Positions 16,706 to 27,263 of a stretch of 64,000 bases of DNA are shown one piece after another. The notes under the pieces were generated by a model. The model was not told the origin of the DNA. It did not search any database and was given only the letters and a program-made list of their open reading frames with translations. The number at the start of each line of letters is the position of its first letter. The stretch's first letter is position 1. The DNA comes from Amphirosellinia nigrospora (lineage: Eukaryota > Ascomycota > Sordariomycetes > Xylariales > Xylariaceae): the NCBI GenBank assembly GCA_004123355.1, contig SCHM01000001.1:4704001-4768000 (forward strand), given 5' to 3'. The translations under genes and the position numbers were made by a program.

Positions 16706-19258
16706 ATGCTGTATTCCCCGGCGCTCAATACCACGGTTGCGAGCGCACCCAGACCGAGGCGTGCGGCGAAGCAGCCAAAGAGATGCTCTGAGTGCGGAGT
16801 GTGTTTCTCCAAAACGGAGCACTTAGCCCGTCATATCCGAAGTCATACCAAAGAAAAGCCGTTTTCATGTCACGAATGTGGAAAGTCTTATAGTCGACAG
16901 TCAGTCTCTACCTACCCTCACTCATTCATTACTCGTTTCTATTATACCAAACTCTCCAAACAACTAACATGAGTCAGAGACTCCCTTCTTCGTCATTCTC
17001 GAGCTCACACTCACAGCCGGCCCAACAGGTCGCCGAGGAGTGTGACGCCTTCGTCCTCGCCTCAATTTTCGCTAGCGGCAGAAACCATTCAAACTGATAT
17101 TGTCCCGCGTGGTGACCATATCATACATGGTGACTATGATGCAGAGTCACAGAACAGTCTCTCATCCTCTAGTTTCTCCCACGCCTCAACGGCATCAATC
17201 ACGACTGGCTGGCCTGCTCAAACCGAACGGCCAGGTCAAATATTAACTGATAGTCCTTTGCATCACCCTGTTCTCCAAACAGACGTCGGCCCTCCCTCAA
17301 CTGAACAATATGTTGGAGCGGTTTTTCCTGGTGTGCCAGCAAATATTCTCAACACGCCTACTGATTTGGAACTGTTGGATATCGGTCTGAATGCACATGA
17401 ACCAGCCTGGCTGCTAGGCCACGACTTTGACTTCAATGCTCTAGATTTTCCAATAACTACTGCCATGTCGGAGTGGGGTCATCCAAATCATGAAGACTTA
17501 CCTCCTCATCAAGAAACCTATGATGTTTCCAACGCGCTAGGTCGTGGCAAGGGACACATGTCACTATCTGACTTAGTGCCCGCCGTTCAATACAATTGGT
17601 ATTCAACACTGACCCGTGATGTGGTCTGCCACGAATGTCCAGAGCAACTTCAAGGACAAGATCATATAGACGAAGCTTACAGGGAAGGTCTCAGGTATAA
17701 GCTACAGCCATGTCCTAGCAATACTGCACTACCTTCCGCCGACTTTCTGGTGAGTAGACCCGTGCTTCCAACTACAACAAAGCCCTGTCTAATAAAAAGG
17801 AGAATCTTTGCATCAAGCTATACTTCGTACGATTCAACCCGGTGTTTCCAATTGTGCACGCACCGTCATTCCGTCCTTCGTCAGAGAACGCTATTCTTCT
17901 ATTATCTGTGTGCTCTGTTGGTGCCCTTTTCATGGGCTCGGCAACCGCTGCTACTCAGGGCAGGAAGATATTTCAAACTCTGAATAAAGCAAATCTATCA
18001 TCGGTAGGTCAACCCGTCTCCTACGCGTCTCTCTAAACCCCCCTCAGGCAGCCCATACTAACGCCCATGTTAGTGGGACACCTATATTCGCCGCGATCCT
18101 AGAGAATGGCGTTCTCTCGTTCAAGCATCTATCATTGGGCAAACCTTTGGGATGCTTTCGGGCCAGCCAGATAACGTTTGCATGACAGAGAGCTTTCATG
18201 GCACAGTTATTGCCTGGGCTCGTCAGGGGGGCTTCTTTAAAATCAAAAGTGCTCCGCTCCCAAACGCTGATGAACCCGACACGAGCAAGGAAGACATTTG
18301 GCGACGGTGGGTGGACGCCGAAGAGTCAGTCCGTCTAGTCTTAGCACTCTATGTTCACGACTCAGAATTCGCAACGACATTTCATCATGAACCACTCCTC
18401 AGAAACACCCTAGAAAAATTGCCTATCTGTAATTCAGACAAATTGTTCTTCGCACCTACTGCGGCCGACTGGTACAGTCTTGTGGAAAAGGATAGGGCTA
18501 TGAGTTCGGAAACGGCACATATTCACTCAGTCAATTCGCTGGCAGTGGCACCAGCTCTAACAACCCGAAAAGCCCAGATGTTTGCGTATGCCTCGCTTGC
18601 GGGCATCGTGGCTTCGATTCAGGAAAGGAGATCCTCTTTACTAGACGATATATCAAAACAGCACTTCCGGAACATGCTTCTCTCGTGGTACAATGAACAT
18701 TATACGCACATCCAGGGACCTAAGAAAAACCACATCAATCTCTTGATCTTCTGGCACGCGGCATTCATGGCCCTTTATGCCGACTCCGACCTCCTGGAGC
18801 GTTCAATTGGCCGTGACGGTAGACAGGCTGCGCAGGAAGCCCGAGAGGATATCAACAGGTGGGCCGCCTCTCTTGAGGCCCGTCGCGGCGTGCTTCACGC
18901 TCTGCTTATTCTGAAGCATCTCGAAATGTTGCCGATTGGACTCGAACCGGCGATCCACGTGCCCAAAGCCGCTTTCTACTCAGGGATGGTCGTGTATAGT
19001 TACATCAAGTTCAAACCAGTGGTCGAGTCGTATGCGCCTTCACACGACGAGGTCAACATGCCCGAACTTCAAGTTTCCGGCTCGTCAGATACCCTGAACA
19101 TGAATACTGACAAAGCATCGACGACTATTTTCTCTCCTGTGGAGCCCAGCATCCTGTGCAATGCCATCGATCTTCTTCGGCGCATTGGTCATTGGGAGAT
19201 ATCGCGCAAGTTTGCCTCCATTCTCCAAATCCTCCTAGACGACTTGACCAAACCCTAG
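16706..19258 (+). CDS. C2H2 zinc-finger transcription factor with fungal-specific regulatory domain
   Basis: Nuclear DNA-binding regulator. Four exons: 16706-16899, 16978-17749, 17800-18003 and 18074-19258, all GT-AG. No frame break. Two C2H2 fingers sit at the N-terminus: CSECGVCFSKTEHLARHIRSH (residues about 27-48) and CHECGKSYSRQDSLLRHSRAH, the second split by intron 1, whose 5' site is the unusual GTCAGT. A long Ser/Pro-rich stretch follows, then the Fungal_trans region beginning NLCIKLYFVRFNPVFPIVHAP, continuing SSENAILLLSVCSVGALF and ending with helices up to LQILLDDLTKP. This architecture is common among regulators of carbon use and detoxification. It lies about 0.9 kb upstream of the VOC dioxygenase on the same strand, which makes it a candidate local regulator (inference only). 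Confidence 0.93.
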
Positions 19259-20116
19259 TGTCGCAATGAAACAACTTCGCGTGTGCAGGTTCTCTCGTTC
19301 CTTTGATGGTGAGAAGAGCGCTCGCCAAGACACATGGGCGTAACCCTCCTTGATGACTTCATCGCGTCCTCAATCGTTCCCCTACCTCACATTTCGAAAC
19401 GCCAAGAATTCTAATTCGATGTAAGTCAGAGCGTCTTCTTGGCCAGCTATTGTTCTTGCAACCTTGACATTTCTATGGTTTGGGGTTGTGGTTGATAAGA
19501 GCTATACAGCGGGGAGCCAAGCATCTAAACCTCTTTGCCGTGTGTTGTTCTTGGAGGAGAATGGGCTTAAAAGCTTTGATTGTCGTTCCATCCTCGATCT
19601 CGACGCTTCTCTCCTCAGCCGACAGCCCACTCGAACATGATCATTCGTCACAAAAGTTCCGTGCGCTCGTTGAAAATGGAACGAGAAATAAGAAGTAATC
19701 ATTGACACTAATGCTCCAACGTATAGGAAGATGTGGCAAGCAACACCCTTGCAAATGCGGGACAAGGAGCTGAAGGAATGTGTGTGGGACACTAGTTTGC
19801 GGGACCATGTCGATGTGGGGAGTGCATCACTAGATGTTCGCGGGACACCACAAGACGCGCGCCCATGCCGGTTGGAGAAGAACGTAGGATGCGAAGACAG
19901 GTTGCCGGAGAGATGGCGCGGAGTAAAACCTGGTATTTAATAATGATTCGCGGGGGAGAAGATATCCGTCGATGGAGTACCATTCTCTGGTTTGGTAAAG
20001 TGAAGTCAAATCAATTCAAACGACTTCGAACCCAACCAACTTCCAGTGATCAGCCGACCCGAATAGTGTTTTACATAGAGCTGCTTCTTTAGCGGCGTCA
20101 TAGCCTGTGATTTACC
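19259..20116. other. Intergenic, promoter of the VOC dioxygenase gene
   Basis: About 0.86 kb between two co-oriented genes. Open frames here are short and unsupported. Confidence 0.5.
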
Positions 20117-21331
20117 ATGGCCATCCAGTCCCGGAATCAAGGCGCTGCAGTCCCGGACCTGATTGCAGTAGGCCACCAGCAGGAAAATGTCCAGACATGG
20201 AGGGCTCGCAACAACATCGACGTCGCAAATCAGATCAAGCTGGTCAAATTAGCCCATATGCGTTATCAACATCCCGACCTAGGAGAGATTAGCCAATTCC
20301 TAGCAGGTATGGGCTAAGCACAATCACATAAACACACGGCTGATAAATGACCAGACTTCGGTATGACCATCGCGAAAAAGACCGATGATGAGATATGGTT
20401 TCGGGGTTACGGCCCAGACCAATACGTCTGTAAGCTATACGGCTTCTCGCCGGTGATTCATTGCTCACTTTATGCACAGATCACGCGCTGAAGGGCCCTA
20501 AGAAGTTTCTTGGCGGAACTTTCTTCGTTGAGTCGTATGAAGACCTTGAGCGTGCGACCAAGCTACCGGGTAGCAGTGAAATCCAGGAGCTAGTTGACGC
20601 CCCTGGCGGAGGGTTTCTCGTTACGGTTTATGATCCGGAAGGGTTCCCCATGAGTTTGATATACGGGCAAGAGGAGCGAGAGGCGACGGTAGAGGAGCAG
20701 CCGAACAAACTCGCATATAACTTCGAAAATGAGAAGCCCCGCGTCCGTGAGTTTCTCAGATTTAAACCAGGCCCGGCCGCTGTACACAAGGTTCGTAAAC
20801 CGCAACTAGGATGGCGGCAAGCAAGAAGCTGACAGCAGTGATTCCCAAGCTGGGCCACTATGGTCTTTGTGTCCAAGACTTTTCGAGCGAGCTTGACTTC
20901 TACCTGAAGAACTTCAACCTAGTACCCACCGATTTCCTCTACGTCGACGAGCCCGATGGCACGAAGAAAGACGTTGCCATATTTGCACACATCGACCGCG
21001 CCGACGATTACGTCGATCACCACACGTTCTTCATGAGCACGAACAAGACCAGCCATGTCCACCATTGCTCCTTTGAAGTGCACGACTACGATACCCAGAT
21101 GCTCGGGCACCAGTGGCTCGATGAGAAGGGCTACGAGCCCGTCTGGGGCGTCGGCCGACATATCCTCGGATCGCAGATCTTTGATTATTGGTGGATACTG
21201 CTCACAACATGATCGAGCACTATATCGACGGAGACGTCGTCAACCACAAAACTCCCATCGGTTATAGCCCAGCTGGCGATGAGTCGCTAGCTGTCTGGGG
21301 TCCCGAAGTTCCATCGTGGTTCCTCCAGTAG
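20117..21331 (+). CDS. Extradiol-type ring-cleavage dioxygenase (VOC/glyoxalase fold, catechol 2,3-dioxygenase-like)
   Basis: Two-domain vicinal-oxygen-chelate protein. Fe(II) extradiol enzymes open catechol rings beside, not between, the hydroxyls. Start MAIQSRNQGAAVPD at 20117. The first domain opens with KLAHMRYQHPDL; after two short introns it continues DFGMTIAKKTDDEIWFRGYG. An intron at about 20792-20850 precedes the second, catalytic domain, which has all three expected metal ligands: His in KLGHYGLCV, His in SHVHHCSFEVHD and Glu in NMIEHYIDGD. A single frame break at about 21190-21194, where TGGTGG lacks a following G, separates FDYWW from DTAHNMIEHY; the protein then ends VPSWFLQ at 21331. 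The natural substrate is unknown. Its neighbour is an FAH-family hydrolase, a typical downstream partner in meta-cleavage. Confidence 0.87.
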
Positions 21332-21791
21332 TATCGCGCCGACCTGGTCAACAGAAGGTTAGTTTGCCGGTCATATTGTCCAAATAACGTTTCTAGTAAA
21401 TCAAGCGGCGTGATCGAGGTATATAGGCAGATAAATTAGGGGCGATTTCATTCTTTTTCGAGTTTCGTTAAAGGTTTCTCATCGTGGGCAAAGTGTATGG
21501 ATATTGTGCGGGGTGGAAGTGGTAACAATAGTAGTTTACGGGTATCCCTTTGGCAACCTACAAGCCATTGGAGTGGTTTCAATGTAAAATAGCAGCACAT
21601 ATTAGTCATTGGAAAGCAATGTGATATATCTTATCACACCAATTCTGTAAACTTGATCATCGTTGTGTAGTTTTAAAGGATAGCCTACAATCCGCATGAG
21701 GACGCTTAACACACAGTCACAAAGTGCCCAAACGTTTCGCCAAGCCGTGCCATGTATTAGTCCAGCCTACCTATGTAGTAACATTATGCCA
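21332..21791. other. Convergent spacer
   Basis: AT-rich 460-base spacer between the 3' ends of the VOC dioxygenase and FAH-family genes. Nothing further is seen. Confidence 0.55.
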
Positions 21792-22961
21792 TCAATCCTC
21801 ATCATACCGAACCCGGTTAACAAGTGTGCCGATGCCCTCGATTTCGACGCGGACGTCCCCGTCGTGCTCAAGCACTACTGCCGGCTTCCTAAAGAAGCCA
21901 ATACCAGCCGGCGTCCCGGTCAAGATGATGGAGCCCGCCTCCAACGTGGTTCCTTGCGACAGGTAGGCGATCTGCTGCTTCAAGCTGAAGATCATGTCGC
22001 TCGTGTGCCCATCTTGCACCACATCGCCGTTGTATATCGTCTTGATAGACAGCTTCTGCGGGTCGGGAATTGCGCTCGGCGCTACAAGTACCGGGCCTAG
22101 AATTTCATGTTTAGCTTGTTTTCTCCCACTCCTCTTGAGATTTTCATGGGGCTTGTCGTAACCATAATGCTCCCCCTACGAGCTGGAAAGCTCGTAGATG
22201 AATTGGGCAGCATCCTTTTTTATTTGTCACGTACCGAGAGGACAACTTCCATCCAGACCCTTAGCAAAGCACCACTGCGCCGTCAGCAGCTGCAATTTGC
22301 GCGCCGACACATCGTTCGACCCGTGTACCCCAGGACGTAGTCCAATGCTTCGTCCTCGGGGATGTCGCGACCCGTCCGGCCGATCACGGCGCAGAGCTCG
22401 CCCTCGTAGTCGCTCGTGCCGTCTTGTGCGACCTTGGGAATCGTCACGGCGGCTGGGTACGGGTCGGCTAGTGCTGTTCGCGGCTTCGTGAATAGGACAG
22501 GGACTTGAGGCAGGGCGAATCCTCCTTCCTGAGTTCATTATTGTATTAGATGAGATGTTGTATACATATTTCCTTGTGCTTAACTGCCCTGTGGGCCGTG
22601 GGATGGTACCAACCTTCGCATGGTCCTTGTAGTTCAACCCCAGACATCGAATATAACTGCATTCAGCTTGTGTAATAGGTGATAGAAGCTGGATGTGACG
22701 CTTGTTAGTCCTTCGTTCAATCTCCCAAATCGTCGGTTAGGGTTCAGCGGTCCACAAGACAAAAACATACCCGTTCAACCGTGTACACAACACCGGTGAT
22801 AATTGTTCCATCGAATATCGTCCCCGGACCAGATACGCTTTTATCTCGACACCATCTACCGAGTCCTTTCCGACATCGCGCGTTGTGTCGACAAGCTGGC
22901 CCAGATGCACTTGATAGTCTTCTTTCGCAATGAAGCGGATAAGGTGCGTCCAGTTGCCCAT
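21792..22961 (-). CDS. Fumarylacetoacetate hydrolase (FAH) family protein
   Basis: Metal-dependent C-C hydrolase or isomerase/decarboxylase of the FAH superfamily, acting on ring-cleavage products. Start MGNWTHLIRFIAKEDY at 22961. Core: YIRCLGLNYKDHAKE, then LPQVPVLFTKPRTAL, DYEGELCAVIGRTGRDI (metal-binding acidic residues), GYTGSNDVSAR, GPVLVAPSAIPDP, IYNGDVVQDGHTSDMIF and LTGTPAGIGFF, ending VNRVRYDED. Three introns are visible, one each after VYTVER, NYKDHAK and GSCPLG. Two breaks are both explained by one missing G/C base: at 22822-22825 between YLVRG and TIFDG, and at 22320-22322 between GYTG and SNDVSAR. The gene converges on the VOC dioxygenase. The exact reaction (fumarylpyruvate or oxopent-4-ene-dioate type) cannot be decided from sequence alone. 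Confidence 0.88.
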
Positions 22962-24158
22962 CTTTTTCCGGCTGTATGGCTTCGTTTCTTTACCAGAGAT
23001 TATTATTTTCTGTTGTAATACTATTTTATCTCTACCTATGCCTCTCTAATACTCTACGAGCATGAACCTTCGCGACTCCGAAAAGCTGCGGGACCTAGCG
23101 CGCGCGTCCCGCCGCAACCCACCTAATCATCTTGCGGGGCAGTATGAGTTGCGTAACATCTCCTCTCCACGAACGACAACCCCCGTGCTTAGATCATTCT
23201 TGGTAAGAGTTTCTCCAACGTGCTTGTAAGGAATGAATGCGGAGATTAGTCCTCGATCCACGTGGCATTGTCCCAAATTACGCCATCCGGGGTACTTCGG
23301 GTTATTTTCTCCCATGTGTCTTGATATCCGTCAGTTTGGTACGGGCTAAGTAGAGATGTCTCAGATTAATTATTTCAGCCTGGGGCACGTACTCTCAAAA
23401 CGCAGACCGCAATGCATTCAATCTCTTCGATACAATCTGATGTTCGCGCCTTCCTTGGCAGATCTCATTCTGATCGCCTGGCACCAAAAAAACTCAGATC
23501 CCTTCATAAGAGATAGAAGTGCTCAATTACCCAATTTAGAGTTTAATGAGGTTCTGTAGCAGGACCTCACAAGTCAGAGTATAGAGTCTAGAATTCTTTC
23601 TTAGAAGGATACAATGTCACGTTAAGAAAAGATTTGCTGTGATATTATAAGAACTTGACTAGCCAATCAAACTACCATATAGGAAGTCTCGTACGAGCAC
23701 TTATGTAGATCCGCCGCAAAATAAGCTTATTCATTATACCAACTGCCGGTGTTTCCAAGTAGGCGGCTCTTGTTCCGTAACCACTTGATGATGGTATAGT
23801 CTAATTTTGGAGGGTTTGTTCTCGGTCTTGAGGGTTGCACAATGTCTTCTATGGACGAATAGTACGATGGCATGATGGTAAAACACATGTCACGGAAATT
23901 GTCGTGAAAGCCAAGTGAAAAAGCAAGAGTTGGTATGAAGAGAATTTTGACATTAAATATTATCTCGTATGCTTATTCGTATCCAGACCCCATAGCTAGA
24001 ATCCAACAAAGGATTAGGCATTCTATTACTCGTGTAAACCTTTCCAGGTCAAGCCAGATTATACAGCAAAGCCATGAAGACGGCCTGAAGGCGAATTCAC
24101 TTGCTATGCTTTCCTTAATGGTCCGGGCCTATATTAAATGTGGTAAAGTTGTTTTGGC
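22962..24158. other. Intergenic region
   Basis: About 1.2 kb upstream of the FAH-family gene and downstream of the hydrophobin. No recognisable gene. Confidence 0.5.
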
Positions 24159-24638
24159 TTAGACACCAGCCGGGGTTTGGCAGAGAAGGGCCTGGCCAGC
24201 CTATAAATGATTATCAGTATTGTGATGATACCATCGAGGGACTCGACAAAATACGTACAACAGGCACAACGCAGCACCGGGCTCGCTGGCCGCCAGTGGC
24301 GCAAATATACCGGAACTCATCCGCACTCCGAGGAACAGCCGGGGCTATCAACAAAGTTAGAACTCAGTCTCCAGATTCCTCAAGGGAAGCTTGATAGGGA
24401 TGAGGCTTACGGCTAGCACAGTTCAGGTCGGCAATACCCAGAACATCTGTAGCACAGCACTGAGCGACGCTGTAGAGACCGTGGGGGCAGCTATCATAGC
24501 TACTCGTGGGGTAAGGATAGGCAGGTTTGGTAGAAGTAGGGTGCCGCTATAGGTAGCCTTGGGAGGGACAGGCAGATCAAGAGGGCTGGCCGCGACGGCG
24601 GTAGCGAAGATTGCAGCGAAGAGGATGGAGAACTGCAT
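24159..24638 (-). CDS. Class II hydrophobin
   Basis: Small secreted amphipathic protein that self-assembles at air-water interfaces and coats aerial hyphae or spores. Three exons: 24411-24638, 24259-24344 and 24159-24200, joined by GT-AG introns. Signal peptide MQFSILFAAIFATAVAAS. The eight-cysteine pattern is complete: SCPHGLYSVAQCCATDVLG (C1, C2-C3), ADLNC (C4), YICATGGQRARCCVVPV (C5, C6-C7) and AGQALLCQ (C8). The spacing C-X8-CC-X11-C and the CCATDVLG and CCVVPVAGQALLC motifs are those of class II. One frame break near 24544, where GGG appears as GG, lies in the non-conserved N-terminal linker. The predicted precursor is about 118 residues, normal for the class. Because of the break and the tiny exons, no single open frame shows it. 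Confidence 0.9.
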
Positions 24639-26867
24639 TTTGGTTATCGTGGACCTGTATTGGCACTCTGTGGTTCTTTGAATGGGGAAATTGGCAAGTA
24701 AGACTGGTGACCTGGAAGTTGGAGTCTGCACAGAGGATGGTGAGGTTGAGGCAAAGAATCAATCTGGCCGGATAGAGTGCTTGGTGCAGTACTTATATTG
24801 GGAATGGCTCACTGGCTTGATCTATATCGTCGGTGTACCGACCATCGCAATCAATGAGCCCTTGCTGAGTCTCCTCATGTGCTACCCGATGTCCACACCG
24901 GCCTCGAGAAGCACAAATGTCGACGATGTCACGGCGGATCTGCGGAATAACCTCGCTAGCAACCGACACATCCTGGGTAACGATTCTTCAACTAGCTCCT
25001 TCTAACCGATCAACACAATGGATGTCCTAAAATGGAGTGTGATCATCAATGAGTATATCTCTATTTGTCCTCAGCTTCTTCCAATCTACGCTTGTGAATG
25101 CAGAAGATTCTTGGCTTCCCAGGAACATTTTTTTTGGTGAGTCGAGAATGGAAGTGATCATCGGCACAGGAGCATAACCCTGATCAGACCAAATAATTAG
25201 AAAACATCACTATTGGATACGGAACGCGCTCCTTCAAAGATGCATAGTCATTCATCATTTGTCTATAGAGATTACAATTAAGCCACCGACGAGCTTGACA
25301 ACAACCCCATTCTATAGAGGCCGCTCATATTAGGTGCCATAACCCCGGGATAGGTGACGTCAAAGATCCTCCACGCAATCTTCCGATGCTCCAGTTTCTT
25401 ACCAAGCCCATGTGAGAGTGAAGATGGCGGAGCAGTGCCAGATAAAACCATACCGTTGTAAGGTCTGGTAAATCACCCTTGCAATCCCTCAACCCGATTG
25501 GTATTTCATTTATCCTTCCACTTCTCAGTCGGCGGCCTGACGTAGCAGGTTGGCTGTTCAGAAGTTCTTCTTCAATCACAACGTACGTTTGCTCTCAGGC
25601 CAAAAAATCTTGCATAGGTAGGGTAAATCCCATCTCCTCGATATCCATGCCGCAGTATCCATATTGGGTGTCGTGTACCTGGACTAAAGTTCAGCTCGGA
25701 AGTGTGGCTGAATTTAGCGCGTGCAAGACGCGGGTACGATGCCGAAGCGACGAACCACACCAAAACTGTGAGATACGCGCCAACGCAAGACCTGATTGAA
25801 GACTTCACACTACTGTAGGACATGAGCAATGAATTTTGACCTACCACTCGCATTCCTTATTATCTAACAAACAAAACTCTACGTTAGTCATCTGTAATTT
25901 GCTCTATGTTTGCAATAGTCATGAGCCCAAGCCGCTCAATCACCTGTCAAATCACGTAATACAATATGCCAACGTATACCTAGCTCCGTCGATCATCATA
26001 TATTACTACCAGGTTCGGGCGGGTAGATGCGCTTCCGATTCCCAAGCTAGCGAAAACCTGGGACTTGTTCGCTTCCGCTTCGCTGGCACCTCGCTGAGTG
26101 GGATTGGTTTTAAAGTAGCACGTCTTCCTCTCAACGCGGTAGTTAAGTGTAAGCGTATGTGACTAAACAGGGTCAAACCACTCAAATCACAATACCAACC
26201 TTCCGCAACAGCGATCAACTGTGCATTCGCGTGGAGGATCTACATGACTATTGTTCTTCGTGAGCAGCAGCTAGTTACTGGTCACGGATTTATTTTCCGT
26301 CTAGGATGCGCGTCTTGGTTTTATGGACTAGTCAGCCCGGGTCGCACTGGTGAGTGCCATATGCCAGTGTACTTGTTAAGATAAACTTAGGTTATAGTCG
26401 AATACTAGATTATATATGATTACCAAGTTAGACTCTTCTATCAATGTATATCGTATATAGTATCTAGAGGACTAACTATATCCTTAACAAAGCTCATAGC
26501 TATACCAGCATATAGCCCCAGTCTTCCTATCAGCCTTAAACTTCGCGGCAAGAAGATCATTCGAGACAGAAGAAAAATATAACAGCTATTTTGAGCAACT
26601 TTTAACGAGCACTTTAAACTTATGGCCCAAGTTCCTAGCAGGGATATTAGGAGGAACGTCAAGAAGCTTGCGTACTTTACTTCTAATAATGCCTAGCCAA
26701 TCTCCAATATGGAAATGCAACAATCGAGGTGCGGAATTCCATCGATCAGGGAACAAGAGTGAGTATCTATTGCAGATCTTAGAAATGCTTCTTTAAATCG
26801 CCGACATTATCGGACGCTAATAATGCCCCTGCATTAGCGCTCAGGCCGTTCGTCAAGGACTGCACGA
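24639..26867. other. Gene-poor AT-rich region, left part
   Basis: About 2.2 kb with no supportable gene. Minus-strand open frames at 25325-25853 look like degenerate coding remnants but match no family I recognise. The first bases are the hydrophobin promoter. Confidence 0.45.
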
Positions 26868-26876
26868 TGTGGCAAC
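26868..26876. repeat. Target-site duplication, left copy (9 bp)
   Basis: TGTGGCAAC directly precedes the element and is repeated exactly at 27255-27263 directly after it. Confidence 0.85.
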
Positions 26877-26928
26877 CAGGTCTGATTTTGACACATGAGT
26901 TTTCACTATCTACACATGAAACTAGCCG
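26877..26928 (+). repeat. Left terminal inverted repeat of the MITE (52 bp)
   Basis: Begins CAGGTCTGATTTTGACAC and ends ATGAAACTAGCCG; it is the reverse complement of 27203-27254 apart from one T/C difference. Confidence 0.88.
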
Positions 26929-27202
26929 TTTTAAGCAACAGAACTGCCACACTACCTATTCTTCGAATCGGTCCTATAGCTTTATATATATACTATACAA
27001 ATAAAAATATTTAAAAATAGCAATAAGTATAACTACTATAAAATGGTTAGATAATGATTTTTTTTCATTTTTTAAAATATGTTTTATATAAATATTTACG
27101 GTCGAAAATAACGTTTTTCGTATATTAATGTAGGCTTGCACTTCGTCGAGGCCTTGCAATCTAACATGGTTAATTGGCATGTCGCGGTGAGATTACTGAA
27201 TG

Positions 27203-27254
27203 CGGCTAGTTTCATGTGTAGATAGTGAAAACTCATGTGTCGAAATCAGACCTG
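27203..27254 (-). repeat. Right terminal inverted repeat of the MITE (52 bp)
   Basis: Begins CGGCTAGTTTCATGTG and ends GAAATCAGACCTG; it pairs with 26877-26928. Confidence 0.88.
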
Positions 27255-27263
27255 TGTGGCAAC
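27255..27263. repeat. Target-site duplication, right copy (9 bp)
   Basis: TGTGGCAAC, identical to 26868-26876. Confidence 0.85.

Larger units (their letters stand above)
26877..27254. mobile_element. Non-autonomous DNA transposon (MITE), Mutator-like
   Basis: A 378-bp AT-rich element bounded by 52-bp terminal inverted repeats (26877-26928 and 27203-27254) that match at 51 of 52 positions, and flanked by a perfect 9-bp direct repeat, TGTGGCAAC. The termini read CAGGTCTGATTTYGACAC. The interior is very AT-rich, with runs of T and A, and has no coding capacity; a 68-codon open frame inside is not protein-like. Long inverted repeats plus a 9-bp duplication fit the Mutator/MULE superfamily better than hAT (8 bp) or Tc1-mariner (TA). 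The near-identity of the arms points to a fairly recent insertion. Any transposase must be supplied from elsewhere; none is in this window. Confidence 0.85.

Noticed and set aside
25325-25853. Two overlapping minus-strand frames with some coding feel (for example DLPYLCKIFWPES in a third frame)
   Set aside because: Stops in every frame and no family recognised; at most an old gene remnant.
26974-27180. A 68-codon frame inside the MITE
   Set aside because: Lys/Ile/Tyr-rich translation of AT-rich filler between the inverted repeats; no transposase motif.
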